Assembly: GCA_029641185.1 (NCBI GenBank)
Contig: JAPWGK010000006.1
Coordinates: 1-64,000, forward strand
Direction of reading: 5' to 3'
From: Pseudofabraea citricarpa
Taxonomy: Eukaryota; Ascomycota; Leotiomycetes; Helotiales; Dermateaceae
Length of the DNA: 64,000 bases
A program made the translations under genes and the position numbers. The notes beneath the pieces were generated by a model. That model had not been told where the DNA came from and ran no database searches. It saw nothing but the letters and a program-made list of their open reading frames with translations. This document shows, piece by piece, positions 1 to 12,577 of this stretch (position 1 is its first letter; each line of letters starts with the position of its first letter).

Positions 1-779
1 TATAAAAGATTATACTTGCTTCTTCCTTAACTACTAAGACGTAAGTAATCTTTAATATAATATTTAAAATTTATATTATTAATACCTTTATAGCTAAGTA
101 AACGGAAGTTTATAGCTCTTATTATTATTAAAATAATTAGTAGATTTCTCTTTTACTAGAAGAATAACTAAGATTAACTCTTACTTACTTCTAATATATT
201 TTGCTTACTTAAAGGTAAAACTATTATTCTAATAAGTACTCTAATTATATATATTATATATAAGTAAAATAAAGAATCTTATATTAATAAGTTTAAGGGT
301 AAGATTATATAAAGTAAGTTAATATTTATTATTTTATATATTAAACGCTTATAATTAATTTAATTTTACTTCTAATATAAATTTATATTATAAATTTTAA
401 AATAACTAGTAATTATAATAATTAGAATATTAAATTCTAATTATATAATTACTTAGGCGAAAGATATAATAAGAATACTAATTTAATATTTTTATTAAAG
501 ATATAATTAACTTTATCTCTAATAAGTATAATAATCGAATTAATAATTTATTAGAAGATTTAGATACTAAGGTATATTATATAAGAGAGCTATTATTAGA
601 TAAGAAAGCTTATTATTAGATAACTATTACTAATAATTTATTAGATTTTATAAGTATTATTAAAGTTATTATAAAAGATTTATAGCTTTAAGGTTTATAT
701 TTCTAGTACTAATATTATACTAATACTAATATAAGTATAATCTCTTAACCTAATAGGTAATATAAGCTTAAGGGAGAAT

Positions 780-960
780 AAAGATAAATTAGAAAACAAG
801 TATAAGCTATAAGGAGAGGAAGAAGAAAAAGAAGGAGAAAGAGAAAAAGGAGAAGAATAAGAAGGAGAAAAAAGAGAAAAAGAAGAAGAAAAAGAAGAAG
901 AAGAAAAAGGAGAAGAAGAAGAAAAAAGAGAAGAAAGAGAAGATAATAAAAGGGGATAAG
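780..960. repeat. Purine-rich low-complexity tract
   Basis: This is a run of GAA, AAG and GGAGAA units with almost no pyrimidines. It is mirrored at about 3490-3610 in the second copy of the same repeat, where nearly every GG has become GA or AA. It may descend from a Lys/Glu-rich coding stretch, but that is a guess. Confidence 0.7.
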
Positions 961-1738
961 AAGAGAGAGTAATAACTAGAAGTACGTAACCCTAGGAAAT
1001 AAGTACTAATAATAAGGTAAATATAAAGTAATTAATTATAGGTAAAATATAATCTAATATAAAAGCTTAAGGATCTAGGTCTAGAAATTCCTATTAAGAT
1101 AATACTATAACTTAAACCTAAAGTAAAAAGTAAGTAATTATAAAGCTATTATATAAGAAGATTAACTAATAAGCTTATTATAAAACTTAGTTAAAAGAAA
1201 AACTTTACTTAAATAAGTAAGTAATCTTAGAAAAGATAAAGCTTAAAGGACTTATATTAATTAGATATAATAAGCTATATCTTAAGCTATTATATAGAAT
1301 AATCGGTTAATACGAAATAAGAAGCTAAAGTTAATTATAATATATATTAGAGAAAGGCTTATATTTATAGTACCCTAGGAGATTACTTAGGATATATTTC
1401 TAGTATTATATAAGTTATTACCTAACTATAAATAAGTATACTAGAAGATAATAGTAATAAAATATACTAGAGCTCTAGCTAAGATAATAATATATATAAG
1501 AGAGAAATAAGATCTCTAATAAATAATATAAAAGGTAATAAAAGAAAAGGATAAGTTAAAAGTATAAGTACGTAATCTTATAAAAGATAACTTCGAGTTA
1601 CTAGGCCTAGATTAAGTACCTTTATTATTTTATTCTTTATTTCTTTTATTATCTATTATATTACCTAATATAAGTATAATATCTAATATATACCTCTTAT
1701 ATTATATAAAAATATAACTAAACGTATACTTATCTCCT

Positions 1739-2012
1739 AATATATTTATATTATCTAATATATACCTTATATATAATACGTATATATTATCTAATATATA
1801 TCTTATATATAACACGTATATATTATCTAATATATATCTTATATATAACACGTATATATTATCTAATATATATCTTATATATAATATATATATATTATCT
1901 ATTATATACCTTATATATAATACGTATATATTATCTATTATATACCTTATATATAACACGTATATATTATCTATTATATACCTTATATATAATACGTGTA
2001 TATTATCTAATA
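1739..2012. repeat. 36-bp AT minisatellite, about 7.5 units
   Basis: The tandem unit is 36 bp, each unit holding TATTATCTA, then CTTATATATAA, then a TACG or CACG. Because 36 is divisible by three and the unit has no stop on the minus strand, it creates an 85-codon open frame of 12-residue repeats, which is an artefact and not a gene. The homologous tract at about 12083-12236 has only about 4-5 units, so copy number has changed since the host repeat duplicated. Confidence 0.88.
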
Positions 2013-2345
2013 TAAGAATATTACTAATAAAGTGTAATCTATTAATCGTACTAATATAATATAATAGAAATCCTTTAGTAACCTTATTATTATATATAAT
2101 ATAAGTGATAATAATATTAATAGTAGTTTAGTTAAACTAATTACTAAAAGTGATAATTATAACTTATATAATTATATTTTTAATAAACGTAATTTATATA
2201 ATACGATTATTAATATTAGCTACTAGAGTAATTACTAAAGTTATTTGCTTACTTGTTAATCGTACTAGAAAGTAGGATATAAGATTATTATATTTTAGTA
2301 TTATTAGTATACTTTTAGTATTACTAATAACTTTCTTAGTTTATA

Positions 2346-2680
2346 GATATATCCTAGGTAGCTAATATATATATAAATATATTTACTTTTTAGCTTAAGA
2401 ATAATAATTAAGAGATATCTAATATAATTAATATATATTAGACTAAGGTTTAGATAACCTAGTAGATAAATAGCAAATAATAATAATTACTTAAACTTCT
2501 TATAATAAGAAAGATAATATATATAATATTCTTCTTACTTAATATATACTAATAATTATATAAATATATAATAAAATATTAGATAAAAGATTTAAGCTAA
2601 TAAAAATAATTTATAATAAAATAATATTAATATAAGAATTATCTAAGGAATATAAAAATAATATTTACTTACTTTTTAGA
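2346..2680. other. AT-rich spacer, unassigned
   Basis: This lies between the end of copy A and the start of the recognisable copy B of family C. It may be the 5' part of copy B, whose counterpart in copy A would lie left of the window. I see no motif or open frame. Confidence 0.4.
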
Positions 2681-4360
2681 GCTCTTATAAAAGATTATAC
2701 TTATTTCTCTTTTAACTACTAAGATATAAGTAATCCTTAGTATAATATTTAAAATTTATATTATTAATATCTTTATAGCTAGGTAAATAAAAGTTTATAA
2801 CTCTTATTATTATTAAAGTAATTAGTAGATTTCTCTTTTACTAGAAGAATAACTAAGGTTAACTTTTACTTACTTCTAATATATTTTATTTACTTAAAGA
2901 TAAGATTATTATTTTAATAAGTATTTTAATCGTATATATTATATATAAGCGAAGCGAAGAATCTTATATTAATAAGTTTAAGGGTAAAATTATATAAAGT
3001 AAGTTAATATTTATTATTTCGTATATTAAACGCTTATAACTAATTTAATCTTACTTCTAATATAAATTTATATTATAAAATTCGAAATAACTAGTAATTA
3101 TAATAACTAGAATATTAAATTCTAATTATATAATTACTTAAGCGAAAGATATAATAAAAATATTAATTTAATATTCTTATTAAAAATATATAATATAATT
3201 AACTTTATCTCTAATAAATATAATAATCGAATTAATAATTTATTAGAAGATTTAAATACTAAGGTATATTATATAAGAGAGCTATTATTAGATAAGAAAG
3301 CTTATTATTAAATAATTATTACTAATAACTTATTAGACTTTATAAGTATTATTAAAGTTATTATAAAAGATTTATAGCTCTAAGGTTTATACTTCTAGTA
3401 TTAATATTATATTAATACTAATATAAGTATAATCTCTTAACCTAATAGGTAATATAAGCTTAAGAGAGAATAAAAATAAGTTAGAAAACGAGTATAAGCT
3501 ATAAAGAAAAGAAAAAGAAGAAGAAAGAAAAAAAGAAAAAAAAGAAAGAGAAAAAAAAGAAAAAAAAGAAAAAAAAGAAAAAGAAGAAGATAATAAAAGA
3601 GAATAAAAAGAGAAAGTAATAGCTAGAAGTATACGACCCTAGGAAATAAATACTAATAATAAGGTAAATATAAAATAATTAATTATAAGTAAAATATAAT
3701 CTAATATAAAAGCTTAAGAATCTAAGTCTAGAAATTCCTATTAAGATAATATTATAACTTAAATCTAAAGTAAAAAGTAAATAATTATAAAGCTATTATA
3801 TAAAAAGGTTAATTAATAAGCTTATTATAAAACTTAATTAAAAGAAGAATTTTACCTAAATAAATAAGTAATCTTAGAAAAGATAAAGCTTAAAGGACTT
3901 ATATTAATTAAATATAATAAGTTATATCTTAAGCTATTATATAAAATAATCGGTTAATATAAAATAAGAAGCTAAAGTTAATTATAATATATATTAGAGA
4001 AAGACTTATATTTATAATACCTTAGGAGATTACTTAAAATATATTTCTAGTATTATATAAGTTATTACCTAATTATAAATAAGTATACTAGAAGATAATA
4101 GTAATAAAATATACTAGAACTTTAGCTAAAGTAATAATATATATAAGAGAAAAGTAAAATCTTTAATAAATAATATAAAAGATAATAAAAGAAGAGAATA
4201 AATTAAAAGTATAAGTATATAATCTTATAAAAGATAACTTTAAGTTATTAGGCTTAGATTAAGTATCTTTATTATTTTATTTTTTATTTCTTTTATTATT
4301 TATTATATTATCTAATATAAATATAATATCTAATATATACCTCTTATATTATATAAAAGT
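2681..4360. repeat. Family C repeat, copy B, left part
   Basis: This is a direct repeat of bases 1-1711. The similarity stops exactly at 4360, where the Copia LTR begins, and resumes at 12054 after the element, with AAAGT on both sides. Copy A at about 1711 preserves the uninterrupted arrangement. Copy B is more heavily C-to-T and G-to-A converted than copy A. Confidence 0.8.
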
Positions 4361-4557
4361 TATTATAGAATCTAAGATTAAGTAATTTATTATATAAGAG
4401 ATTAGGATAACTAAGGTAGTTTACTTAGTAACAAGTATTAATCTTATATAAATACGTTCTTTCTTATAATCTCTCGCTTCTCTTAATTAGATAATATAAA
4501 TTATACTTTTTACGCTTTCTTAATTACTTAAATTAACTCTACTTTTATTATATAATA
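4361..4557 (+). repeat. Copia 5' LTR (197 bp), copy 1
   Basis: It matches 11852-12048 at the same length. It begins TATTATA and ends TATAATA, as expected when the usual TG...CA ends lose TG and CA to RIP. The reverse complement recurs at 17495-17691 and 26990-27186, and in split form at 24969-25047 with 51057-51174 and at 33210-33368 with 40528-40565. Confidence 0.93.
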
Positions 4558-4573
4558 GTTATAAGCCCGACTT
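4558..4573 (+). other. Copia primer-binding site, initiator-tRNA half-molecule type
   Basis: The bases right after the LTR read GTTATAAGCCCGAC. Drosophila copia and relatives prime from the anticodon half of initiator tRNA-Met, and their binding sites read GTTATGGGCCC or similar. One G-to-A change explains the difference from a fungal-type GTTATGAGCCC site. The matching positions in copies 2 and 3 read GCTTAG instead of GCCCGA on the element strand, so copy 1 is better preserved here. Confidence 0.65.
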
Positions 4574-7500
4574 ATAATTAAAGCTTCCTAAAATCACGTT
4601 TAAATTATAAGAAAGCTAGAGAATAATTATTCTTAAGTTTAGAATCTATTATTATTATTATAACCTCTAAAATTAACTAATAGAAAGCTAAAAAGATCTT
4701 TTTAAAAGATTATAACTTATAACCCGACTAGTTCCTTTAATTCTATTACTAAGCTTATATAAGGTATATCTAAGAGCTTATAAACCTAGATACTATAGAT
4801 ATAAAAAGCGTAAATATTAACCCTCTTATATAAGTATTAATTATTAATAAGCTTATTAATAAGAGAATAATACTTAATTAATAATTATACTTAGATTAGG
4901 TAGTAATTAATAAGCTTTCTAGACTAGAACTTAGCTTATTATAAGACGCTAAAGCTATATATAATAATATATAATACGAGCTTAATACTTAGCTAAGGAT
5001 TTATATTATAAAGTAAGTAAGCTAGCTATATAATATAACCGAATATTATACTCTTAAGTAATAAGTTAGATAAATAATTTCTTTCTTAATCTTAATTCTA
5101 ATTAATATAATAATTAAGGAAAAAAAAGACCTAAGCTTATAAATAATTATTTAATTACTAAAGTTATAACTCGTATCTACTAATAATAATATACTAATTA
5201 TTATCTACTAAGAATATAATATTATACTCGAATAAGTAAAAAAAGGTAATATAAATCTTATATAATAATATTAAGAATAACTTAGAGTATTCTAATAAGC
5301 TTAGATATATAATATACTAGAGATATAAGGCTCGCTTATAACTAGAGAGTTTCTTATAATAATATCTATAAAAATAACTCTAGAATAAGAAAGACTCTAA
5401 TTAATAGAATATATTAGAGTAAATAAGCTTAGACTCCTAAGTAAAACGCTTAAGTAATATAAAAATTAGTTTTTTATTTTAATATATAAAAATTTAATTT
5501 AATCTATAACTAAGAAGATAATAATCTTTATTATTCTTAGGAGAAAATTAGATAATACTAGAAACTAATATATTAGCTTAACTTAATAAAAGTAAAAGTA
5601 ATTATATTCTTACTAAGATAAAAGAGATAAAAAGTATTTCTAGAAACCCTTAATATACTTATTTCTTAAGTATATTCTTATAAGAAGCTTAAGAAAAGAT
5701 CTTAGAAATCCTTTTTCTAAAGAAAAATATTATATAATTTAAGATTATTTATAAAATAAAAACTAGGGTTTAATATATAATAAGCTTACTAAAAAAAATT
5801 AAAAAACCTTAAATTTTAGGGACTCGTTTTAAAAGAGAAAGAAATCTTTTAGAAATTTTACTAGTAAATACCTAAAGCTTATAAATATAATAATCTTAGA
5901 CCTAAAGCTTATAATCTAATAACTAAATATAAGTATTTATATAACTATAAATTTTTTAAGCTACTTATTATTTAATAATACGCTTATTAATAATTATAAA
6001 GCTATTTACTTAGTAAATAATAAGAAACTTCTAGTTTTAAGCTTATTAGTTAAAATAAACCTAAATAATATAATAAACGTAAGAATTTTATATTTACTAA
6101 TCTTATTTTATAATACTAGGATTATAAAAAACGTATTAGATAAAATAAATAAAAAATAAATAATAAATTTAATATTTTATAATATTAAAATAATTAAAGA
6201 ATTTAATATTAATATAATATTAGAGACTTTTCTTAAGAAGATTAAGATCTAATACTAAGGGTTTAATAACTTATTAAGATATAAGAGTAAGAAAGAGAAT
6301 ATATATATTAAGAAATTAAGATCTTTATTTAATATTATATTCTTAGAATATAAGTTATTTTCCTCTTACTTAAAGTTTCTTATAAATATCCTTTTAAGTA
6401 TTATTAGGATCTTTATATTCCTTATAATTAAATAAAAGATAAAACTAAGGCTTAAGAACTAAGAGAAATTCTTATATCTAAGGTTAAATTCTAAATAACT
6501 TTAGTATAATAAAATAAAATATCTTAGCCTAGTAACTCTAAGTATATTTATTAAATTAATCTATAATATAAAAATAAATAAGATAAAATAAGTAAAATAT
6601 AAGTATTATTTTATAGCTTACGTTAGCTAAAGAATATTAAAGCGACTACTAAAGAAGAGATCGTCTTATTCCTTCTAAAAAATTAGTTAAGATTTATTCG
6701 ATTTTAAATATAAGTATAATAAATCCTCTTAGTTACTTATAATTAAAAATAAATATAATAAGAAGCTTTTTAGTTTTATATTAAAATAAAAGACTTATAA
6801 GAAGATATATTACTCTCTTAAGAGCTTTAAGAGCTAGATAAAAACTTAGTATAAGTTTCTAATTTATAAAATTAAGTAAAATAATAATATATTTATAATC
6901 GTAATTAAAAATATTACTTATTACTAGTATTAGATAAAAGAAATAAGTATTAATCTTAAGCTCTTTTTAATATATATATATAAGATAAATAATAAAGTAA
7001 AGTAAGCTAGATAAAAAGTAATTATAAGATTTATAAAAATAAAAGAGAGTATAAACCTTTTAGTAAACTTATAATTAAAAATTATACTTATAAGAATCTT
7101 CTTATATAATATTAGCTCGCTTTAAGCTAATAATATAAAAACCTTAAATAAGATACTTAACTTTTAGTTCTACTTATACTTTTAATAATATAATCCTAAG
7201 TAAATTATTAACTTAATAATAGATTTTTAATCTAATTAAAATAAAATTTATATATATAACTATTAGGTATACTTATTAATTAAAAAACAAGAAGCTAAGA
7301 GCTTAGTAAAAGCTTTTAAAACTAGATTATAAGCTTATATTAGATATTTAGTAAAATATATTATATCTAATATTTATAAAATATAAGTTCTTATACTTAA
7401 TAGAATTATTATTACTAGAAACGTTAAATTTAATAAGAATATTAGATATAATCTAAATAAAAAATAAGAGAAAGACTAATTACTTACGATTATTAGAATA

Positions 7501-8449
7501 ATAATAAATATAATCGAAATTAAGGAACCTAAGATTTAGGATATTAGATTAATATTTAGTAATTTAATTAGATAAAAAAATATAAGTCTTATAATTAAGT
7601 AAAATAAAAAGCTTATTAGAAGAAATAATAATACTCTTATTAATCTAGAGGGTAATATCTTAGCTTCTTAAGAGATTAAGTCTTAAGTAAAAGCTAAAGA
7701 ATTAATATAAAAAGTTATATTAGCGTTTTTAGTAATTATAAAATAATAGAAAAATAATTTACTTAATCGACTTTTAAGACTTTTATCCCCTAATAATACT
7801 CTTAAACCTAAAAGTATATTAGCTTTAGAAAGTAAAGATAATAATAAAGTAATAAAAGCTAACTTAAGTAATTTACTACTAAGAAAAATAATATCTTAGG
7901 TAATTATATAATAAAAGAAATTATATAACTAAGTAGTAGGTTAATAAGAGTCTTCTTAAGAAAAACCTAGAAGAAAAACCTTAGCTTAATCTCTAGAACT
8001 AAAATATAAATATAAGTATAAGAAATTTAGTCTAATAATATAATCTAGTAAAAGATTCTAAGATAAAGATTATAAGAGCTTTAGGGGAAATAAAAGGAAT
8101 ATAATATATTCTTTTATAAAGATAAGAGATAAATAACTTAAAGAAATAATAAATCGAGCTAGATATTAATATATTAATATATTTAATAACTTTTATTATA
8201 TCTATTAGTCTAATTAGTTAATAAAATAAGATAAAGATTATTTTAAAATAATATATATAATAATTATTATAATATTATAAATAAAAGTCTTAAGAGTAAA
8301 TATATAAATAAGCGGCCTCTTAAGTAAACTCTTAAGCGTTTATTAAAATAATATACTAAAAGTACTAAAATATTAGAAGAATCTAATAAATTATCTACTT
8401 AATACTTACTTTAGAGATAATATAAGATTAAAACTCTAAAATCTAAAAA

Positions 8450-9170
8450 ATAGAAATTACTAGTAAGTAATTAAAATCTTAAAAGTAAAAACTAAATTAA
8501 TTCCTCTAAAGTAAATATTTATATATAAACTAGATTTATCTAGAATAATAATCTAATATTAATTATAAATTATAATTTAAGGTAATTTATAGGATAATAA
8601 ATCGATTATATTAACTTATATAATTACTTTTATATTATAATTATTTTAAGTAATAATAATAATTATAATACGCTTTAATCTTAAGTCTAAATAATTTAAT
8701 ATAATTAATATATTTATTAATATCTTAAGAGAAGAAAGTAAAGCCTTAGTTATTTACTTATTACCTAATAAATTTAAAATACTAGAAATATATATAAAGA
8801 TCGATTAAATATTATATAGCTTAAGAAACTCTTTTACTTTATAATTTTATAAATTCTTAGTTACTTTAAAAAAGCTAAATCTAATTATATATAAAAAAGA
8901 CCTATATATTTATATAAGCCTAGGATCTAAAGTCCTAGTTATATTTTATATTAATAATATATAAGTATTATATTATAAGAGTAATAAAACTAAAACCTAA
9001 GAGATTATTTATAAACTTAATAAAGTATATAAGCTTAGAGACCTTAGGAACGTAAAATAATTCCTAGGAATATATATTATTAGAGATTAAGCTTAAAAAA
9101 AGATATAATTAGTTTATAATATATATATATTAAAAAGATTATTATTAGATTTAATTTAATAGATAGGAAA
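8450..9170 (+). pseudogene. Copia reverse transcriptase remnant, copy 1
   Basis: Reading one frame from 8812, motifs appear in the expected order and spacing: LYSLRNS (8812-8832), then 37 codons later FYINNI (8944-8961), then from 9016 LNKVYKLRDLGN and FLGI. In functional Copia RT these are LYGLRQSP, YVDD and LxxxFxxKDLG...FLGI. The catalytic Asp pair now reads Asn-Asn, and Trp/Gln positions are stops. All changes seen are G-to-A or C-to-T. The upstream limit is approximate. Confidence 0.85.
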
Positions 9171-11851
9171 TACCTAAGTATTTTACTACTAATAATAAAG
9201 TTCGTAAAAAATATAAAATAAATCTCTAAAGCTTAAGTTAAAAAGTATTAAGAAAAAATAAACTTAATATTATATATTATAATTATAATTAGATTAGACG
9301 TAGCTTTTATAGCTTCTTAGCTCTCTTACTTCTTAACTAATCTAAGTGCGAAATATCTTATAACTATAAATTAGATAATTAAGTATTTCTTTAGAATACG
9401 TTTCCTAGTAATATAATTTAGTTATAAGCTTAGTAAAATCTAAATATTAATCGTATTAGATATATCTTTTATAGATAATATAAAGATATAATATTCTTTA
9501 TATAATTATACGATCTTTTTATTTAATAGTCTAATTACTTAGAGAGTAATATATTAACTAAATATATTTATATTAATTATAAAAGCTAAATTTTAAGATA
9601 TTAAGTTTATAATAAAAGAAATTATAACTTTTTAAAAGCTTTTTAAAGAATTAAGTCTAAAGATTAGGAAGCTATAAATAATCTTTTATAATAATTAATA
9701 GACGATTCGTCTAATTATTAGAGAAAATATAAGAATTATAACTAAGCTAAGATATATAAATATTTAGAATATATAATTATACTAAAAGTATAATAAAAAT
9801 ACTTTTAAAATATCTTATATTCTTATAAATAATATATTAGCTAATAATCTTATAAAAAATCTCTCTTAATATAAATTTAAATATTTTCGAGTTTTACTTA
9901 ATATATAAGATACTTATAATAAGATAAAAAAGTAATTTTAAAGAATAAAAGAGTTTTTATTTTTATTTATATTTTTATTTATAAATTTCTTTTATTTAAG
10001 TAAAATACTTTAAAATATAATAATAATTATTAAAGTTATAATAAGAAATATTTCTAAGTAATATTTATAAGTTATTAAGCTTATACTTATATAAATAACT
10101 AAATAAAAATAAACTAAGCTTTTAACTAAGTAAAATATTAATTATATTACTAGTTATTTTTATAAGATAAGTTTTTTTTTATCTTACTTATTAAGACTAA
10201 TAAACCTAAAGTTATACTTATAACTATAAATTCTTCTAACTTATTCTAACTTATTATAGTTAATATTTAATTCTAAAGCCTAATAAATAACTAAGTAATA
10301 CTTTTTTAGATCCTAAGAGTAATAAATTAATAAAATTCCTACTTAGGGAAATATAAGAATATATCTTAGAAAAAAAGAAAGCTTTTTCTTAAAAAGTAAT
10401 AATAAAGCGCTTAGTAAAAGATAAAACTAGATTAAGAATTAAAATATAAACGTATTTAGATAAATATAATAAGTAATACTTACTTCTATTAATAGTCTTA
10501 AAATAATAATTATTATTTTTATTACTTAAGATACTTTTTAAGTAACTAAGATAAGAAATTAAATACTTATTCCTAGGAACCTAAAAGATTTTCCTAAAAG
10601 ATTTTATACTAAGCTTCTTAATATTAAGCTTCTAATATCTAAAAAGCTAATTAGAATTCTCTTCTTAATAAATATAATACTTATAAAAGTAATATTCACG
10701 TTTAATAATATATTAATTAAAAGTATTATTATTATTTTTATTATTATTAGATAAATTATTTAATTAAAAGAAAATAATATTATCTAGATACTTAAGAAAC
10801 TTAAAAGTATTACTCTTATAAGTATAAGTAGATATAAGCTAATTTATACGATTATACTTATTATATAAAATAACTAGATAATAATTAATAATAATATATA
10901 TATTAAATAAAAATACTTATAAGAGAAAAATAAATCTTTTAAAGTAAAAAGCTTCTTATAATTAAAGTTATTAGTTTTATTAGTAAGTTACTTAAACTTA
11001 TTCTTAAAAGCTAAGAAGTTATACTAGAATTTCTTATATATAATAAGTATACGCTTAAGATAAAAGTTATTAATTATAAACTAATAAAAGTTATCTTAAG
11101 TTAGATAAAATCCCTAGGATATTATACTAAAATAAGAACGCTTATTAGAAGTAAGCCGAATAAAAGAAAAAAACATAAAAAAATAAATTATATAAGAAAT
11201 AAGAAATATATTAGTTAGCTTAGTATTAATAATAAGAAGTATTATAATAAGTTATATAAGTTTATTAGTAAATATATTTTTAGCTTAAGGAGAATCGTAA
11301 ATATTTATAGCTTATAAAATAATAAATAACTAATATAAAATATAAAAGATTATTTATATATTAAAGAAAAAAAAAAAAAAAGAATAAATCTTATAAAAGT
11401 CTCTTTTATTTTATATACTTTTAATAGATTTTTTATTTTTATCTTATAAGTAATATAAGATATCTTTAATTTATTTATTAAAAAAAGTAAATAATAAGAA
11501 GAAAAAAAAGAAAAATAAAAGAAATACTTAAGCTTAATAGTATTATAATTAAGATTAAAGTTAAAGTTATAAGAGAGAAGAAAAAAGAAATTATAAAGCG
11601 AGAATTTTATAAGTAAGATCCTTAATTTATAGAATAATAATTAAGCTACTTTTAGTATTAGCTAAATTAAAAAGACTAAAAATAATATAAGAAAATCTCT
11701 AATTTATAAACTTAATCTAATAATTTGATTAGTAAATAATCTTATATAACTTAATTACTTAGCTCGTATTATTTACTTATTTAGGGATAATATGTTAATC
11801 TTATACTCTTAAAAAGTAATATATATACTAAGTATAATAAATTATAAGATA

Positions 11852-12048
11852 TATTATAAAATCTAGGATTAAGTAATTTATTATATAAGAGATTAGGATA
11901 ACTAAGGTAATCTACTTAGTAACAAGTATTAATCTTATATAAATACGCTTTTTCTTATAATCTCTTATTTCTTTTAATTAGATAATATAAATTATACTTT
12001 TTACGCTTTTTTAATTACTTAAATTAACTCTACTTTTATTATATAATA
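11852..12048 (+). repeat. Copia 3' LTR (197 bp), copy 1
   Basis: It is the partner of 4361-4557 and is followed by the target duplication AAAGT at 12049-12053, after which family C copy B resumes. Confidence 0.92.
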
Positions 12049-12053
12049 AAAGT

Positions 12054-12577
12054 ATAATTAAACGCGTATTTACCTTCTAATATATTTATATTATCTAATA
12101 TATATCTTATATATAATACGTTTATATTATCTAATATATATCTTATATATAATACGTTTATATTATCTAATATATATCTTATATATAATATATATATATT
12201 ATCTATTATATATCTTATATATAACACGCGTATATTATTTAATATAAGAATATTATTAATAGAATATAATTTATTAATTATACTAATATAATATAGTAAA
12301 AATCTTTTAGTAACCTTATTATTATATATAATATAAGTAATAATAATATTAATAGTAGTTTAGTTAAACTAATTACTAAAAGTAATAATTATAACTTATA
12401 TAATTATATTTTTAATAAATATAATTTATATAATACGATTATTAATATTAGTTATTAAAGTAATCGCTAAAGTTATTTACTTACTTATTAATTATACTAG
12501 AAAGCGAGATATAAGATTATTGTATTTTAGTATTATTAGTATACTTTTAGTATTATTAATAACTTTCCCGATTTATA
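12054..12577. repeat. Family C repeat, copy B, right part, with minisatellite
   Basis: It continues copy B after the Copia insertion and aligns with 1712-2345. It holds about 4-5 units of the 36-bp minisatellite (about 12083-12236), against about 7.5 in copy A. Similarity to copy A fades at about 12570, near ATAACTTTC. The 62-codon minus-strand open frame here is again only the stop-free satellite. Confidence 0.78.

Larger units (their letters stand above)
1..2345. repeat. Unidentified dispersed repeat (family C), copy A, cut by window edge
   Basis: Bases 1-1711 align base for base, apart from transitions, with about 2681-4360. Bases 1712-2345 align with 12054-12577. It is therefore one repeat whose second copy is split by a Copia insertion. 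It contains a purine-rich low-complexity tract (about 780-960) and a 36-bp minisatellite. The purine tract keeps GG steps here that read AA or AG in copy B, so copy A looks less mutated. I cannot read a convincing protein motif in any frame, and class and strand are unknown. The left end lies outside the window. Confidence 0.75.
4361..12048 (+). mobile_element. Ty1/Copia-type LTR retrotransposon, copy 1, RIP-inactivated
   Basis: This element of 7,688 bp is bounded by direct 197-bp LTRs (4361-4557 and 11852-12048) and flanked by the 5-bp target duplication AAAGT (4356-4360 and 12049-12053). A primer-binding site follows the left LTR. The reverse transcriptase core is readable in one frame from about 8812 to 9100. 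An LYSLRNS stretch matches the Copia LYGLRQSP motif, FYINNI at 8944-8961 corresponds to the catalytic YVDD box after G-to-A change, and a downstream KLRDLGN...FLGI...RD stretch matches the Copia connection region. Frequent stops make it non-coding. It inserted into family C copy B. Confidence 0.92.

Noticed and set aside
1702..1959. 85-codon minus-strand open frame of repeating 12-residue units
   Set aside because: It is the 36-bp minisatellite read in a stop-free frame; the related 12039-12227 frame has the same cause.
1730..2015. CRISPR-like array
   Set aside because: The units are directly tandem with no unique spacers, in a fungal nuclear context.
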